Assembly: GCA_023436065.1 (NCBI GenBank)
Contig: JAEZKU010000043.1
Coordinates: forward strand, 1-59,405
Source of the DNA: Bacillota bacterium
GTDB taxonomy: Bacteria; Bacillota; Clostridia; Lachnospirales; Lachnospiraceae
Reading direction: 5' to 3'
Length of the DNA: 59,405 bases
Shown: in pieces, positions 32,307 to 41,477 of the stretch
Position numbering within the stretch: the stretch's first letter is position 1
Layout: each line of letters begins with the position of its first letter
The notes under the pieces: model-generated
What the model saw: the letters and a program-made list of their open reading frames with translations, nothing else
The model's database searches: none
Told to the model about the DNA's origin: nothing
Made by a program: the position numbers and the translations under genes

Positions 32307-34436
32307 ATGAGTAAAAGAGAATATACACTGGATGGATTGAACTGTGCAAACTGCGCTTCAAAAATTGAGCAGGAGGTTGGGGCTTTGGCTGAGGTTGCCG
32401 AAGCGTATGTCAACCTGATGAACAGCACATTAAGTGTTACCTTAGCTGGGACAGAAGCCGGAAATCTTACAGAGTTAGTAAAGAAGATCGTTGCTGCTCA
32501 CGAACCTTCCGTAAAGGTGATTGAACGTTCACACAATAAATCCTTGAAGAAGGATGAACACGATCATGATCATGACCATGGTGAATCCGCAGGTGAGATG
32601 AAAGCTTTCTTTCTTCGTTTGGGCGGGACACTACTGATTACCGTATTGCTTTCTATCATGAAAGCACCTGTGGTAGTGGAAACAGTCGCTTTTATTATTG
32701 CCTATCTGCTGATAGGTTATGAAATTCTTCTTTCTGCTGCAAAGAATATTATCAAAGGTAAAGTATTCGATGAGAATTTTCTGATGGGAGTAGCTTCCCT
32801 CGGGGCTTTTATCATTGGTGATCAGGTAGAAGCAATCTCAGTTCTTGTGTTTTACGGAATAGGGGAACTGCTTCAGGACCTGGCAGTAACCAGATCTAAG
32901 AAGAATATTACCGGACTGATGGATATCCGTCCGGATTATGCCAATATCATCCGCGAGAATGAGATAATTACAGTAGCCCCGGAGGAAGTAAAGCCGGGAG
33001 ACAGAATAGCTGTAAAACCGGGAGAAAAAATTCCCTTGGACGGTGTTGTCCTGAAGGGCAACAGCTTCATTGATACGAGAGCACTGACAGGCGAGAGTGT
33101 ACCCAGAGAAGTAATACCGGGAGATACTGTATTATCCGGTACGATCAATACCAGCGGATTGCTTGAAGTAGAGGTAACCAAATCCTTTGAGGAGGCTACC
33201 GTGAACAGGATCCTCGAATTGGTCCAGAATGCCGGCAGCAAGAAAGCCCAGAGTGAGAAGTTCATCACGAAATTTGCGAGATATTATACCCCTGCTGTTG
33301 TGTATGCGGCTGTTGCGGTTGCCATACTACCTCCTTTGCTTGGATTTGGTCCCTTCTCAGTTTGGATCTATCGGGCATTAAGCTTTCTGATTATATCCTG
33401 TCCCTGTGCTTTAGTCATCTCTATACCTCTCAGCTTTTTCGGAGGAATCGGTGGTGGTGCGAAGCATGGTATCCTGGTTAAGGGAGGAAATTATCTGGAT
33501 GCACTACAGAAGGTGGATACCGTAGTGTTTGACAAGACAGGTACGCTGACCAAGGGTGTGTTCCGTGTTTCAAAGGTTCATACTGCGGACGATGTCACCG
33601 GAGAGGAACTGCTACGTCTGGCAGCAGCTGCGGAGAAGCATTCCCTTCATCCGATTGCCCAGTCAATCACGGAATATTGTAATCACGAGATAAGTGCAGA
33701 GGTTGAGGACCCCTTGCAAATCAACGAACTTGCAGGACATGGTGTAATTGCTGTTATGAACGAAGGAACTGTTTATGCAGGAAATGATAAGCTGATGCAG
33801 AAGTACGGCATAGCCGTACCTGAGACGGTGATCTCGGGAAGTATCGTTCATGTGGCCTTGGATCAGAAGTATTTAGGTTATATCCTGATCAGCGACGAAT
33901 TGAAATCAGGTGTGAAGGAGACCCTCTCCCTGCTGAAGCAGCTGGGAGTGAAGAAGACGGTTATGCTGACCGGAGATCACGAGTCTTCAGCCAGAGAGAT
34001 TGCAGAGCTGAGCGGCGTGGATGAGTACCGGGCGGAACTGCTTCCACAGGATAAGGTTACATGGTTTGATACGTATAAGGCAGGTATGACAGAAAGTGGA
34101 AGGATCATTTTTGTCGGAGACGGTATCAATGATGCACCGGTGCTTGCAGGGGCAGATATCGGTATCGCCATGGGCGGTGTCGGTTCAGATGCAGCTATAG
34201 AAGCGGCGGATGTCGTGATTATGAATGACGATATCGGTAAGCTTGTCACCGCGATCCGAATCGCACGTAAGACAAAACGGATTGTTCTTCAGAACATCGT
34301 ATTTGCTCTCGGTGTTAAACTCCTAATCATGCTGCTTGCGTTTTTTGGAGTTACCTCGATCTGGTTTGCGATTTTTGCAGATGTCGGAGTTGCGTTGATT
34401 GCACTATTGAATGCAGTACGGGCGATGCATATATAA
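32307..34436 (+). CDS. cadA: Cd/Zn/Pb-exporting P1B-type ATPase
   Basis: CadA pumps divalent soft metals out of the cell. The 709-residue product has an N-terminal heavy-metal domain, GLNCANCAS (Cys13, Cys16), a His/Asp-rich stretch (about 76-92, HDHDHDHG), eight membrane helices, the transmembrane CPC motif (Cys365-Pro-Cys367) typical of Cd/Zn pumps, the phosphorylated Asp409 in DKTGTLT, LTGES, SLHPIAQ and GDGINDAPVL. It is controlled with cadC by metal. Confidence 0.95.
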   Translation: MSKREYTLDGLNCANCASKIEQEVGALAEVAEAYVNLMNSTLSVTLAGTEAGNLTELVKKIVAAHEPSVKVIERSHNKSLKKDEHDHDHDHGESAGEMKAFFLRLGGTLLITVLLSIMKAPVVVETVAFIIAYLLIGYEILLSAAKNIIKGKVFDENFLMGVASLGAFIIGDQVEAISVLVFYGIGELLQDLAVTRSKKNITGLMDIRPDYANIIRENEIITVAPEEVKPGDRIAVKPGEKIPLDGVVLKGNSFIDTRALTGESVPREVIPGDTVLSGTINTSGLLEVEVTKSFEEATVNRILELVQNAGSKKAQSEKFITKFARYYTPAVVYAAVAVAILPPLLGFGPFSVWIYRALSFLIISCPCALVISIPLSFFGGIGGGAKHGILVKGGNYLDALQKVDTVVFDKTGTLTKGVFRVSKVHTADDVTGEELLRLAAAAEKHSLHPIAQSITEYCNHEISAEVEDPLQINELAGHGVIAVMNEGTVYAGNDKLMQKYGIAVPETVISGSIVHVALDQKYLGYILISDELKSGVKETLSLLKQLGVKKTVMLTGDHESSAREIAELSGVDEYRAELLPQDKVTWFDTYKAGMTESGRIIFVGDGINDAPVLAGADIGIAMGGVGSDAAIEAADVVIMNDDIGKLVTAIRIARKTKRIVLQNIVFALGVKLLIMLLAFFGVTSIWFAIFADVGVALIALLNAVRAMHI

Positions 34437-34443
34437 GAGAGAT

Positions 34444-34480
34444 GGAATATCGGACCATTTTTGGCTGATATTCCTTTTTT
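34444..34480 (+). terminator. Terminator of cadC-cadA
   Basis: GGAATATC (34444-34451) pairs with GATATTCC (34467-34474), followed by TTTTTT. Confidence 0.88.
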
Positions 34481-34602
34481 ATGTATAAAAAATGACACAT
34501 AACTGCCAAAAAATGCTTTTATATTATTGGTAAAGGAACTAATATAAACCAATCTATTTACCGATATATTCTATATCGATAAGGCATTTAGGAGGTTGCA
34601 TC

Positions 34603-37600
34603 ATGCGTTTAGTGAAAAAACTGGGAGTGTTATTCCTGTTCAGCATATTATTTACTGTGACAGGCTTCATTTTTACGGAGAATAGGGCAATGGCGAGTTC
34701 TACACCTAACTTGTCATTAAGAATTGATGGTAAGACACTGTCAGGGGAAGAAAGTAAGTTGGGATCGGCGGAGGCTGATATCAGTGTCTATTCCCCGGAT
34801 GGATTGCCGACAGGAACGACTGTAACCTGGAAGAGTTCGAATACCGGTGTCGTTCAATTGGACAGTACGACAGGTGATTCTGTTGTGATGAAAAGACAAG
34901 GTCCAGGTTTCACTACCATTACTGCACGCGTATTGATCGATGGAAGGACCTATACTTTGTCACGGGTTATCAGGGTAATGCTAATGGTTGATAATTCTCC
35001 TGCACCCGGAGGTACCGGAACAACAGCAGCTAACTATGCCGGGAATATGGTGCTGGAGCTAAACAAGGGTGATACACGGCAAATCGTATTGAAGTATGTG
35101 GAGTATAATGCTTCCGGTGATGCGGTAACGGGAAGTGCAATCACAGCTTCTGATCTGGATTATATCAGCAGTAACACAAAGGTTGTATCGGTAAATGCAA
35201 ATGGCAGGGTTACCGCAAATGGTGCCGGTGATGCTGAAATTACGATTAGTACCAGAACCGCAGGTTCCAATGATACGGTAATGAAAGAAACGTTAAGGGT
35301 AGTCGTAGTACCAACCTTTACTTTAACAGCTCAGACAGCTTCAGGCGGAGCAATCAGTTATAACAGCGGTAAAACAGAGGAAGGTGTCTATTATACGGGC
35401 ATACCGTCTACTTTTACATTGAATACGAATGGCAATCCGGCCAGCAATATTACCTGGAAGATTTATGATGCAAGTGATAAATCGTCCACGAGAAAGCCTT
35501 TGACCAGCGGAGGCAAAGTTACTTACAGTATAAGTGAATTGGATAATATTGTAAGGTTTAGTTCTGTGAAGGCCGGCACCTATGAGATTTACGCATTTTC
35601 CAATGATGACTATGGTGTAGATTCGGCACTGAGCGAAGCCTATATGAAGATAGAAGTTCCGATCGATATCGCATCAAGAACGATTACGATGGTTGTATAC
35701 GACGTTTATGATGTGGTTCAAGGAACCAATATCCCAAGCGCAAACACCTTTAGCAGCTATAATTCTAGTAATCCCAATATAGTCAGTACCGATCCTACCG
35801 GTAAGTTAACAGCAAATTCACGTGGTACGGCAACAGTAACCTGTAAATATAATGGAAGCTTAAAGCTTTTTGATATAGCTCCACCGGATATGGTCCTGAC
35901 CGTTCATGTCATTGATGCAATTTCCTTAAGTCAGAATAGTGCTATTATGTATACGAAGGGAACCCTTCAGTTAGTTGCGGAGACAACTGATGATGCTTCA
36001 AAAATCACCTGGACCTCAAGCAGTACCTCAATTGCTACTGTAGATGCAAATGGTCTGGTAACTGCAAAGGCGAAGGGTGAAGTTGTTATCACAGCGTCCC
36101 AGACCATCAACGGGGTAGTGAAAAAGGCCACCTGTCAGATCCTTGTAAAGCCGACTGTGGATACAATCACTCTTATTGAGGATAAGTATTCACTTGCCAT
36201 CGGAGAAGCCAAGACAATTATTGCTGAGGTCAAGCCGAATGATTTAGCCAAAGTCAAGCTGGAGTGGAGAACCTCTGATAAGGAGATTGTAGAAATCGTC
36301 AGCTATACGGATACATCTGTAACCATTAAGGCTGGAGAGAAGGGTGGACATGCTGTAATTACAGCAGTGAATCAGGATAATGTTGTTGTTGGATTCAGTC
36401 ATATCAGTGTTCAGCAGCCTGTAATAGGAATCACTCTTTCCGAGACCTCGATCACAGCTTCCCTCGATGGAGGAAGAATTCAGCTTCGGGCAACAGTTAC
36501 TCCCGACGATGCAATTAATCAGAAAGTAAAATGGGACACTTCCGATGCAAGCAAGGCTACGGTGGATGCCAACGGTCTGGTCACAATAAAGAAGACAGGA
36601 ACCGTATCCATCATTGCATCCTCGGATGATAATCCATCTGTAAAAGCGATTTGTAATATCAATATTCTGGTACCGGTAAGCAGTATTGCTCTGGATGAGA
36701 CTACTAAGACCATGTATTCGGGACAAATAACCAGACTCGGTTATACCATTCTGCCTACCAATGCCAGCAATGCCGCAGTCACCTGGACCTCTACCAATAC
36801 GTCGGTAGCTACTGTGGATGCCACCGGTCTGGTAACGGCAAAGGGTGTCGGCTCAACAGTAATTATTCTCAGGTCCGTGGATAAAGGACTTTCAGTATAT
36901 TGTACAATTACTGTAAAAAGAGTTGCGACAGGTCTAAAGCTTGACGCTAGTACACTGGAACTGGAAGCGGGCAAATCCTATACCTTTAAACCTACGATTT
37001 CCCCGGCTGATTCAACAGATGCAACAATTCTCTGGGAGTCCAGTGACACGAAGGTTGCGATGGTTGATGCCAACGGTAAGGTAACCGGTAAGGCTGCAGG
37101 ACAGACGGTGATCATGGCTAAGCTTGCTTCCGGTGGAACAGCATATTGTAAGGTAACAGTAACACAACCTGCAACCGGACTCATTCTAAACTTTTCTGAA
37201 AAGACAGTATATGTAGGGGATAAGTTCGGGATGACAGCATCAGTAAAACCCAGTACAGCAACACAGCTTGGTGTGAAATGGGAGAGCTCCAATGAGAAGG
37301 TTGCTACCATTACCGAGAAAGGTGAAGTTACCGCATTGGCAGGTGGTGTAACGATCATCACTGCAACGACTCTGGACGGGGGGTATGTGGCAAACTGCGT
37401 ATTGACTGTCAGAGAAGCGGTATCTAAGATTACGATTAATTATCAGACCTATTATCTGGGTATCGGTAAATTTGCATATCTGGAGGCTACGGTATCTACT
37501 CCAAACGCAACGAACCAAAATGTGGTCTGGTCTTCAAGCAATGAAGATGTGGTGACCGTAAATCAAAAAGGTAAGATTACAGGACATAAGCTAGGAACTG

Positions 37601-38403
37601 CAACAATTACAGCAATGGCATTGGATGGCAGTGAAGTAGAAGCTACCTGCGAGGTCAGGGTTGTAATACCTGCAAGCAGTGTCACAGTCAATTACAACAC
37701 TGTAGCTCTCCTGGTAGGCCAAACGAAAAAAATCAAGGCAACGATTAAGCCTGATAACGTTACCTTTAAAACAGCAAAATGGACTACCAGCGACGATAGC
37801 ATCGCAATCGTAGATGACGACGGAATTATTATTGCTAAAAAAGCAGGTGCTGCAACGATTACTGCAGAAGCAAGGGATAACAGTGGCAAGAAAGCGTTAA
37901 TCTATGTCAGTGTATATGATCGTATTGGATCTACAGGAATTACCCTTCAGGATAAGAAGGTAGTAATGCTTCCCGGTGAAGAGAAGATGGTACAGATGGT
38001 TCTGATCCCTGCCAATTCAAATGATCAAGTTACCTGGAGTACGGATAATGCTGCCGTTGCCAAGGTTGATAAGAAGACAGGCAGGATCACCGCAAGGGCT
38101 ACCGGTGTTGCCTATATAACGGCCATGACAGATTCCGGTAAGACAGCTACTGTTGAGGTGGTTGTAATCGGACTAAACTATACGGAACTGACTTTGGAGC
38201 AGTATACGACATACCAGTACCCGCTTGAAGTTGAGGGTGCAACCTCAGCCGTAAGCTGGAGCATAGATAATCCAAATGTGGCGGTTGTTAATAATGGAGT
38301 GATCAGCTCCCGAGGAACCGGAACTGCAACGATTATAGCTAAGGTAAACGGCAGAAAGCTGACCTGTAAACTGAAGGTAGTTAAAATAGGCGGGAAGAAA
38401 TGA
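34603..38403 (+). CDS. Large secreted protein of bacterial Ig-like (BIG2) repeats
   Basis: The 1266-residue product has a signal peptide (about 1-31) followed by roughly a dozen repeats of about 75-85 residues. Later copies share W-[ST]-S-S/T-[DN] ... A-T/V-V-D-x-x-G-x-[VI]-T-[AG]-K-x-x-G ... I-[TI]-A and an aromatic start to each unit, the BIG2 (Ig-like group 2) pattern, e.g. TVDANGLVTAKAKGEVVITA. The first 400 residues are more divergent. No LPxTG, S-layer homology or transmembrane anchor is visible, so attachment is unknown. GGAGGTTGC precedes the ATG. It probably forms an extended rod on the cell or spore surface. Confidence 0.92.
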   Translation: MRLVKKLGVLFLFSILFTVTGFIFTENRAMASSTPNLSLRIDGKTLSGEESKLGSAEADISVYSPDGLPTGTTVTWKSSNTGVVQLDSTTGDSVVMKRQGPGFTTITARVLIDGRTYTLSRVIRVMLMVDNSPAPGGTGTTAANYAGNMVLELNKGDTRQIVLKYVEYNASGDAVTGSAITASDLDYISSNTKVVSVNANGRVTANGAGDAEITISTRTAGSNDTVMKETLRVVVVPTFTLTAQTASGGAISYNSGKTEEGVYYTGIPSTFTLNTNGNPASNITWKIYDASDKSSTRKPLTSGGKVTYSISELDNIVRFSSVKAGTYEIYAFSNDDYGVDSALSEAYMKIEVPIDIASRTITMVVYDVYDVVQGTNIPSANTFSSYNSSNPNIVSTDPTGKLTANSRGTATVTCKYNGSLKLFDIAPPDMVLTVHVIDAISLSQNSAIMYTKGTLQLVAETTDDASKITWTSSSTSIATVDANGLVTAKAKGEVVITASQTINGVVKKATCQILVKPTVDTITLIEDKYSLAIGEAKTIIAEVKPNDLAKVKLEWRTSDKEIVEIVSYTDTSVTIKAGEKGGHAVITAVNQDNVVVGFSHISVQQPVIGITLSETSITASLDGGRIQLRATVTPDDAINQKVKWDTSDASKATVDANGLVTIKKTGTVSIIASSDDNPSVKAICNINILVPVSSIALDETTKTMYSGQITRLGYTILPTNASNAAVTWTSTNTSVATVDATGLVTAKGVGSTVIILRSVDKGLSVYCTITVKRVATGLKLDASTLELEAGKSYTFKPTISPADSTDATILWESSDTKVAMVDANGKVTGKAAGQTVIMAKLASGGTAYCKVTVTQPATGLILNFSEKTVYVGDKFGMTASVKPSTATQLGVKWESSNEKVATITEKGEVTALAGGVTIITATTLDGGYVANCVLTVREAVSKITINYQTYYLGIGKFAYLEATVSTPNATNQNVVWSSSNEDVVTVNQKGKITGHKLGTATITAMALDGSEVEATCEVRVVIPASSVTVNYNTVALLVGQTKKIKATIKPDNVTFKTAKWTTSDDSIAIVDDDGIIIAKKAGAATITAEARDNSGKKALIYVSVYDRIGSTGITLQDKKVVMLPGEEKMVQMVLIPANSNDQVTWSTDNAAVAKVDKKTGRITARATGVAYITAMTDSGKTATVEVVVIGLNYTELTLEQYTTYQYPLEVEGATSAVSWSIDNPNVAVVNNGVISSRGTGTATIIAKVNGRKLTCKLKVVKIGGKK

Positions 38404-38445
38404 CAGAAGTGATGAAATAATATGATTTAAACCGCATGGTAATAT

Positions 38446-38515
38446 GAGCTGTTGCATCATATTCCGTGAAAGCTATACCTGATAGCTTCACGGGTGATGT
38501 AACAGCTCTATTTTT
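38446..38515 (+). terminator. Terminator of the BIG2 protein gene
   Basis: GAGCTGTTGCATCA (38446-38459) pairs with TGATGTAACAGCTC (38495-38508). An inner hairpin, CCGTGAA-AGCTAT with ATAGCT-TCACGG, extends it, and TATTTTT follows. The rest of the 332-base gap (38404-38735) holds no gene beyond a shadow frame. Confidence 0.85.
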
Positions 38516-38735
38516 GCTTCATAGAATAATTCCCGCCAGAGATGGCAGCTTATTTACTTGCCCTAAAAACTTTTGACAACCTACTATATAGTTGGTAAAA
38601 TATGTTATAGCACAATGCACATCGAGTCATGATAGAGAATTAGTGATGAACTTGATAAATGTATACAATTGGACTTGTTAATTATTATCAAGAAAAACTT
38701 AAAAATATTTCGTATTTAGATATGGGGGACGGTCT

Positions 38736-39332
38736 ATGGAATTCGATAATATTAAAAGACACTGTGAAAGACTTGCTAAGCAAATTGATATTCATATCGG
38801 AAAAGGGAAAGGGAAAGAAATTCTATCGGATTTGTATGAAGTTACTGGAGATGAAACTCCTAAAGAATGTGCAAAGTGGGCAAATGATGTTTCAAAGAGA
38901 TTGGAAGATAGTGTTGACCCTGAAAAGTTGATACAGATTCGTCAGGAATGTGCCTGTGTTAAAACTAATAAATATTCTTCCTACAATAAAAAATACTTTA
39001 AGGAATTACGTGATAATAATACGGATGAAACGAGCTATTTGAAAGCTGTAGCAGAATTTTTGAGTGGGAGACCCCGTGTTGGAAATAGGGTAGAATTTAT
39101 AGACGGCAAAATAATCACTTATATGGGAACAGGAAACTCATGTGGTTGTTTTACGGTTAAAAACGGATGGGATAAACCAGAATCAATTACTTGGTGTAGA
39201 TGCTGTCAGGGAACGTTATACAGTATTTATCAATTTGTATTTCCCGATAAAGTATGTCATATGGATATCATCGAAACCCATGCAACAGGTGGCAGTGATT
39301 GTGTATTCTCTACTTGGTATACTGATAAATAA
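38736..39332 (+). CDS. Cysteine-rich cytoplasmic protein, unknown (DUF6144-like)
   Basis: The 198-residue product has eleven cysteines, mostly in the C-terminal half: a CxC at 72/74, CGC at 136/138, CRCC at 154-157, and singles at 174 and 189. The N-terminal half is helical. There is no signal peptide. It resembles the short clostridial proteins annotated as DUF6144, and more distantly the L-2-amino-thiazoline-4-carboxylate hydrolase family, but the match is by eye. The Cys clusters suggest a metal or redox role. GGGGGAC lies upstream of ATG 38736. Confidence 0.65.
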   Translation: MEFDNIKRHCERLAKQIDIHIGKGKGKEILSDLYEVTGDETPKECAKWANDVSKRLEDSVDPEKLIQIRQECACVKTNKYSSYNKKYFKELRDNNTDETSYLKAVAEFLSGRPRVGNRVEFIDGKIITYMGTGNSCGCFTVKNGWDKPESITWCRCCQGTLYSIYQFVFPDKVCHMDIIETHATGGSDCVFSTWYTDK

Positions 39333-39414
39333 ACTTTTTTTGCATCGATTTATGCAGGTTTGACAGAAATTATAGAGATTTTTCAGCTGTTCCTACAAGG
39401 ATGAAAAGTAAAGA

Positions 39415-39443
39415 TTGCCAAGAAATTTACCTTATGTTACAAT
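39415..39443 (+). promoter_or_regulatory. Promoter of recN
   Basis: TTGCCA (39415-39420), a 17-base spacer and TACAAT (39438-39443). The recN start is 75 bases downstream. Confidence 0.7.
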
Positions 39444-39449
39444 ATTTTA

Positions 39450-39461
39450 GAACATATGTTT
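39450..39461 (+). promoter_or_regulatory. LexA/DinR-like SOS box before recN
   Basis: GAACATATGTTT lies 7 bases downstream of the -10. Firmicute LexA boxes follow GAAC-N4-GTTC; only the last base differs, and the central AACATATGTT is a perfect palindrome. The position would block initiation. Confidence 0.6.
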
Positions 39462-39517
39462 TAATATTCTATGTGTTAATATTCTTTGTTAAACTGCTCA
39501 GAAGAGAGGGATACTAA

Positions 39518-41203
39518 TTGCTAGTCAGCTTGCATGTGAAAAATTTTGCTATTATTAATGAGGTTGAGATTTATTTTAAAGACCATTTGAATATCATGAC
39601 CGGTGAAACCGGTGCCGGTAAATCCATTATCATCGGATCAGTGAATGCCGCACTGGGTGCAAAAATCAGCAAGGATATCGTGCGTAACGGAGCAGAATAT
39701 GCTTTGGTGGAACTGGTATTTGAGACTGAGGATGAAGCAGTTTTTCAGGCTATGAGAAAACTTGATATTCCTTTGGAAGGAAACCAGATCATTATTTCAC
39801 GCAAGATCATGACTGGGAGAAGTATCTGTAAGATCAATGGGGAGAATGTGACTTCCGGTGCTTTGGCAACAATAGCAGGGGTGTTGATCGACATTCATGG
39901 GCAGCATGAGCACCAATCTCTGCTCAATAAGTCAAAGCATATGGAGATTGTTGACCGTTTTGCCAAAGAAGAGATCGGTACCCTGAAGCAGGAATTGGAA
40001 CAGTCCTACAAGGAATATTGCAGAATCAGACAGGAGCTGGAGCAGTCGGAAATTGACGAGGAGAAACGTCTTCGTGAGATATCTTTCTTGGAATATGAAG
40101 TAAATGAGATAAAAAATGCAAACCTGATCCTGGGAGAGGATGAGGAACTGGCTGTTCGATATAGAAAACTATCCAATGCTAATACCATATCAGAGGGGCT
40201 GCAGACAGTCTATCGTTATACAGGATATGAGCCTTCGGCTGCCGCAGACTCTATCGGAAGGGCACTCCGCCAATTGATGAAACTGGCTGAATTCGATGAA
40301 GCGATCGGAAGCTATCTCAATCAGGTATCTGATATCGACGCTTTACTGAATGACTTAAACAGGGACTTATCACAGTATATCTCTGATGTTGAGAATCCCG
40401 AAGAAGAATTACAGGAGGTTACAGTTCGTCTGGATCTGATTAACCACTTGAAAGCGAAATATGGTAATTCACTGGAGCAGATACGCGACTATTGCAGAGC
40501 TTCAGAGGAAAAGCTAGGCAAATACCAGGATTATGAAGAATATATGAAGAAGCTCGGCAGGGAGCTTGCTGCTGCAGAAGCAAGGTTAAAGGAGCTTTGT
40601 GAAAAGCTGTCTGAGGTCAGAAGGAGTAAGGCGAAGGTCTTGACGGAGAAGATGAAAGAAGCTTTGGTTGCTCTGAATTTTTTGGATGTCAAGCTGGATA
40701 TGGTGTTCGAACGAACTGCGCATTATAGTGCAAACGGTTTTGATGATGGTGAGTTTATCATCTCCACTAATCCGGGTGAGGCCTTAAAACCGTTGTCAAG
40801 AATAGCTTCCGGCGGAGAGCTTTCCCGAATCATGCTAGGCATCAAATCCGTACTGGCTGATAAAGATGAGATTGAGACTTTGATATTTGATGAAATCGAT
40901 GTGGGTATCAGCGGCAGGACAGCGCAAAAGGTATCGGAGCAGTTATCAAGCATCGCCAGACATCATCAGATTATCTGTATCACCCATCTTGCACAGATTG
41001 CTGCTATGGCTGATGCACATTACAGCATTGAGAAGCAGACGGACGGAGTGACAACTCAGACTGTAATTAAAGAACTGGATGCTTCAGAGATGATTGAAGA
41101 ATTATCAAGAATCCTGGGAGGAGCTGAAATAACGGATCGTGTACGGGATAGTGCCAAAGAGATGAAGGAATTGGCATCAACTGCTAAAAAATACAATCAC
41201 TAA
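39518..41203 (+). CDS. recN: DNA repair protein RecN
   Basis: RecN is an SMC-like ATPase that gathers and processes double-strand breaks. The 561-residue product has Walker A, GETGAGKSI (Lys35 in position), a helical coiled coil (about 150-365), the ABC signature SRIASGGELSRIMLGIKS, and Walker B, ETLIFDEIDVGISG. The start is TTG 39518, about 8 bases after GAGAGGGA, and matches homologues (L-V-S-L-H-V-K-N-F). spoIVB lies 275 bases downstream beyond a terminator and a repeat. Confidence 0.96.
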   Translation: MLVSLHVKNFAIINEVEIYFKDHLNIMTGETGAGKSIIIGSVNAALGAKISKDIVRNGAEYALVELVFETEDEAVFQAMRKLDIPLEGNQIIISRKIMTGRSICKINGENVTSGALATIAGVLIDIHGQHEHQSLLNKSKHMEIVDRFAKEEIGTLKQELEQSYKEYCRIRQELEQSEIDEEKRLREISFLEYEVNEIKNANLILGEDEELAVRYRKLSNANTISEGLQTVYRYTGYEPSAAADSIGRALRQLMKLAEFDEAIGSYLNQVSDIDALLNDLNRDLSQYISDVENPEEELQEVTVRLDLINHLKAKYGNSLEQIRDYCRASEEKLGKYQDYEEYMKKLGRELAAAEARLKELCEKLSEVRRSKAKVLTEKMKEALVALNFLDVKLDMVFERTAHYSANGFDDGEFIISTNPGEALKPLSRIASGGELSRIMLGIKSVLADKDEIETLIFDEIDVGISGRTAQKVSEQLSSIARHHQIICITHLAQIAAMADAHYSIEKQTDGVTTQTVIKELDASEMIEELSRILGGAEITDRVRDSAKEMKELASTAKKYNH

Positions 41204-41234
41204 AAAGTAATAAATCAGAGAATACTTAAACTGA

Positions 41235-41264
41235 GGATATACAATACTATGTATATCCTTTTTT
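41235..41264 (+). terminator. Terminator of recN
   Basis: GGATATAC (41235-41242) pairs with GTATATCC (41251-41258), followed by TTTTTT. Confidence 0.9.
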
Positions 41265-41417
41265 ATGTAATAGGAAATTGCATCCTATTACATAAAACGC
41301 TCCGCATAGCGAACATAGTTCGCTTTGGGATGCGCACAGCGGGTAAACGCATTAATGTGTTCGGAAGTTATTGCTTCGCAATCCGCTCGGGAGCGAAAGT
41401 GTCAGCAAGCTGACACT
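41261..41417. repeat. Multi-hairpin palindromic repeat (element B)
   Basis: Four stems lie in a row between recN and spoIVB: TTTTATGTAATAGG/CCTATTACATAAAA (41261-41274 with 41284-41297), GCGAAC/GTTCGC (41309-41314 with 41318-41323), ATTGC-TTC-GCAAT (41370-41382), and AGTGTCAGC/GCTGACACT (41398-41406 with 41409-41417). The stretch is GC-richer than its neighbours. It shares the word GCATTAA(T)GTGTTC with element A at 11064. It looks like a dispersed intergenic repeat (REP/MITE type). Confidence 0.65.
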
Positions 41418-41477
41418 CATACAGGTTACTTTTGCCTAAGACATTAGGAAGAATGACAGATAATATGAGGTGAAAGG

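Noticed and set aside
35336..37361. Several minus-strand frames inside the BIG2 protein gene
   Set aside because: They are mirror frames of repeated, Thr/Val-rich coding sequence and have no ribosome sites.
38659..38931. 90-residue plus-strand frame overlapping the Cys-rich gene
   Set aside because: It is in a different frame from 38736-39332, which has a good ribosome site (GGGGGAC) and more protein-like sequence.
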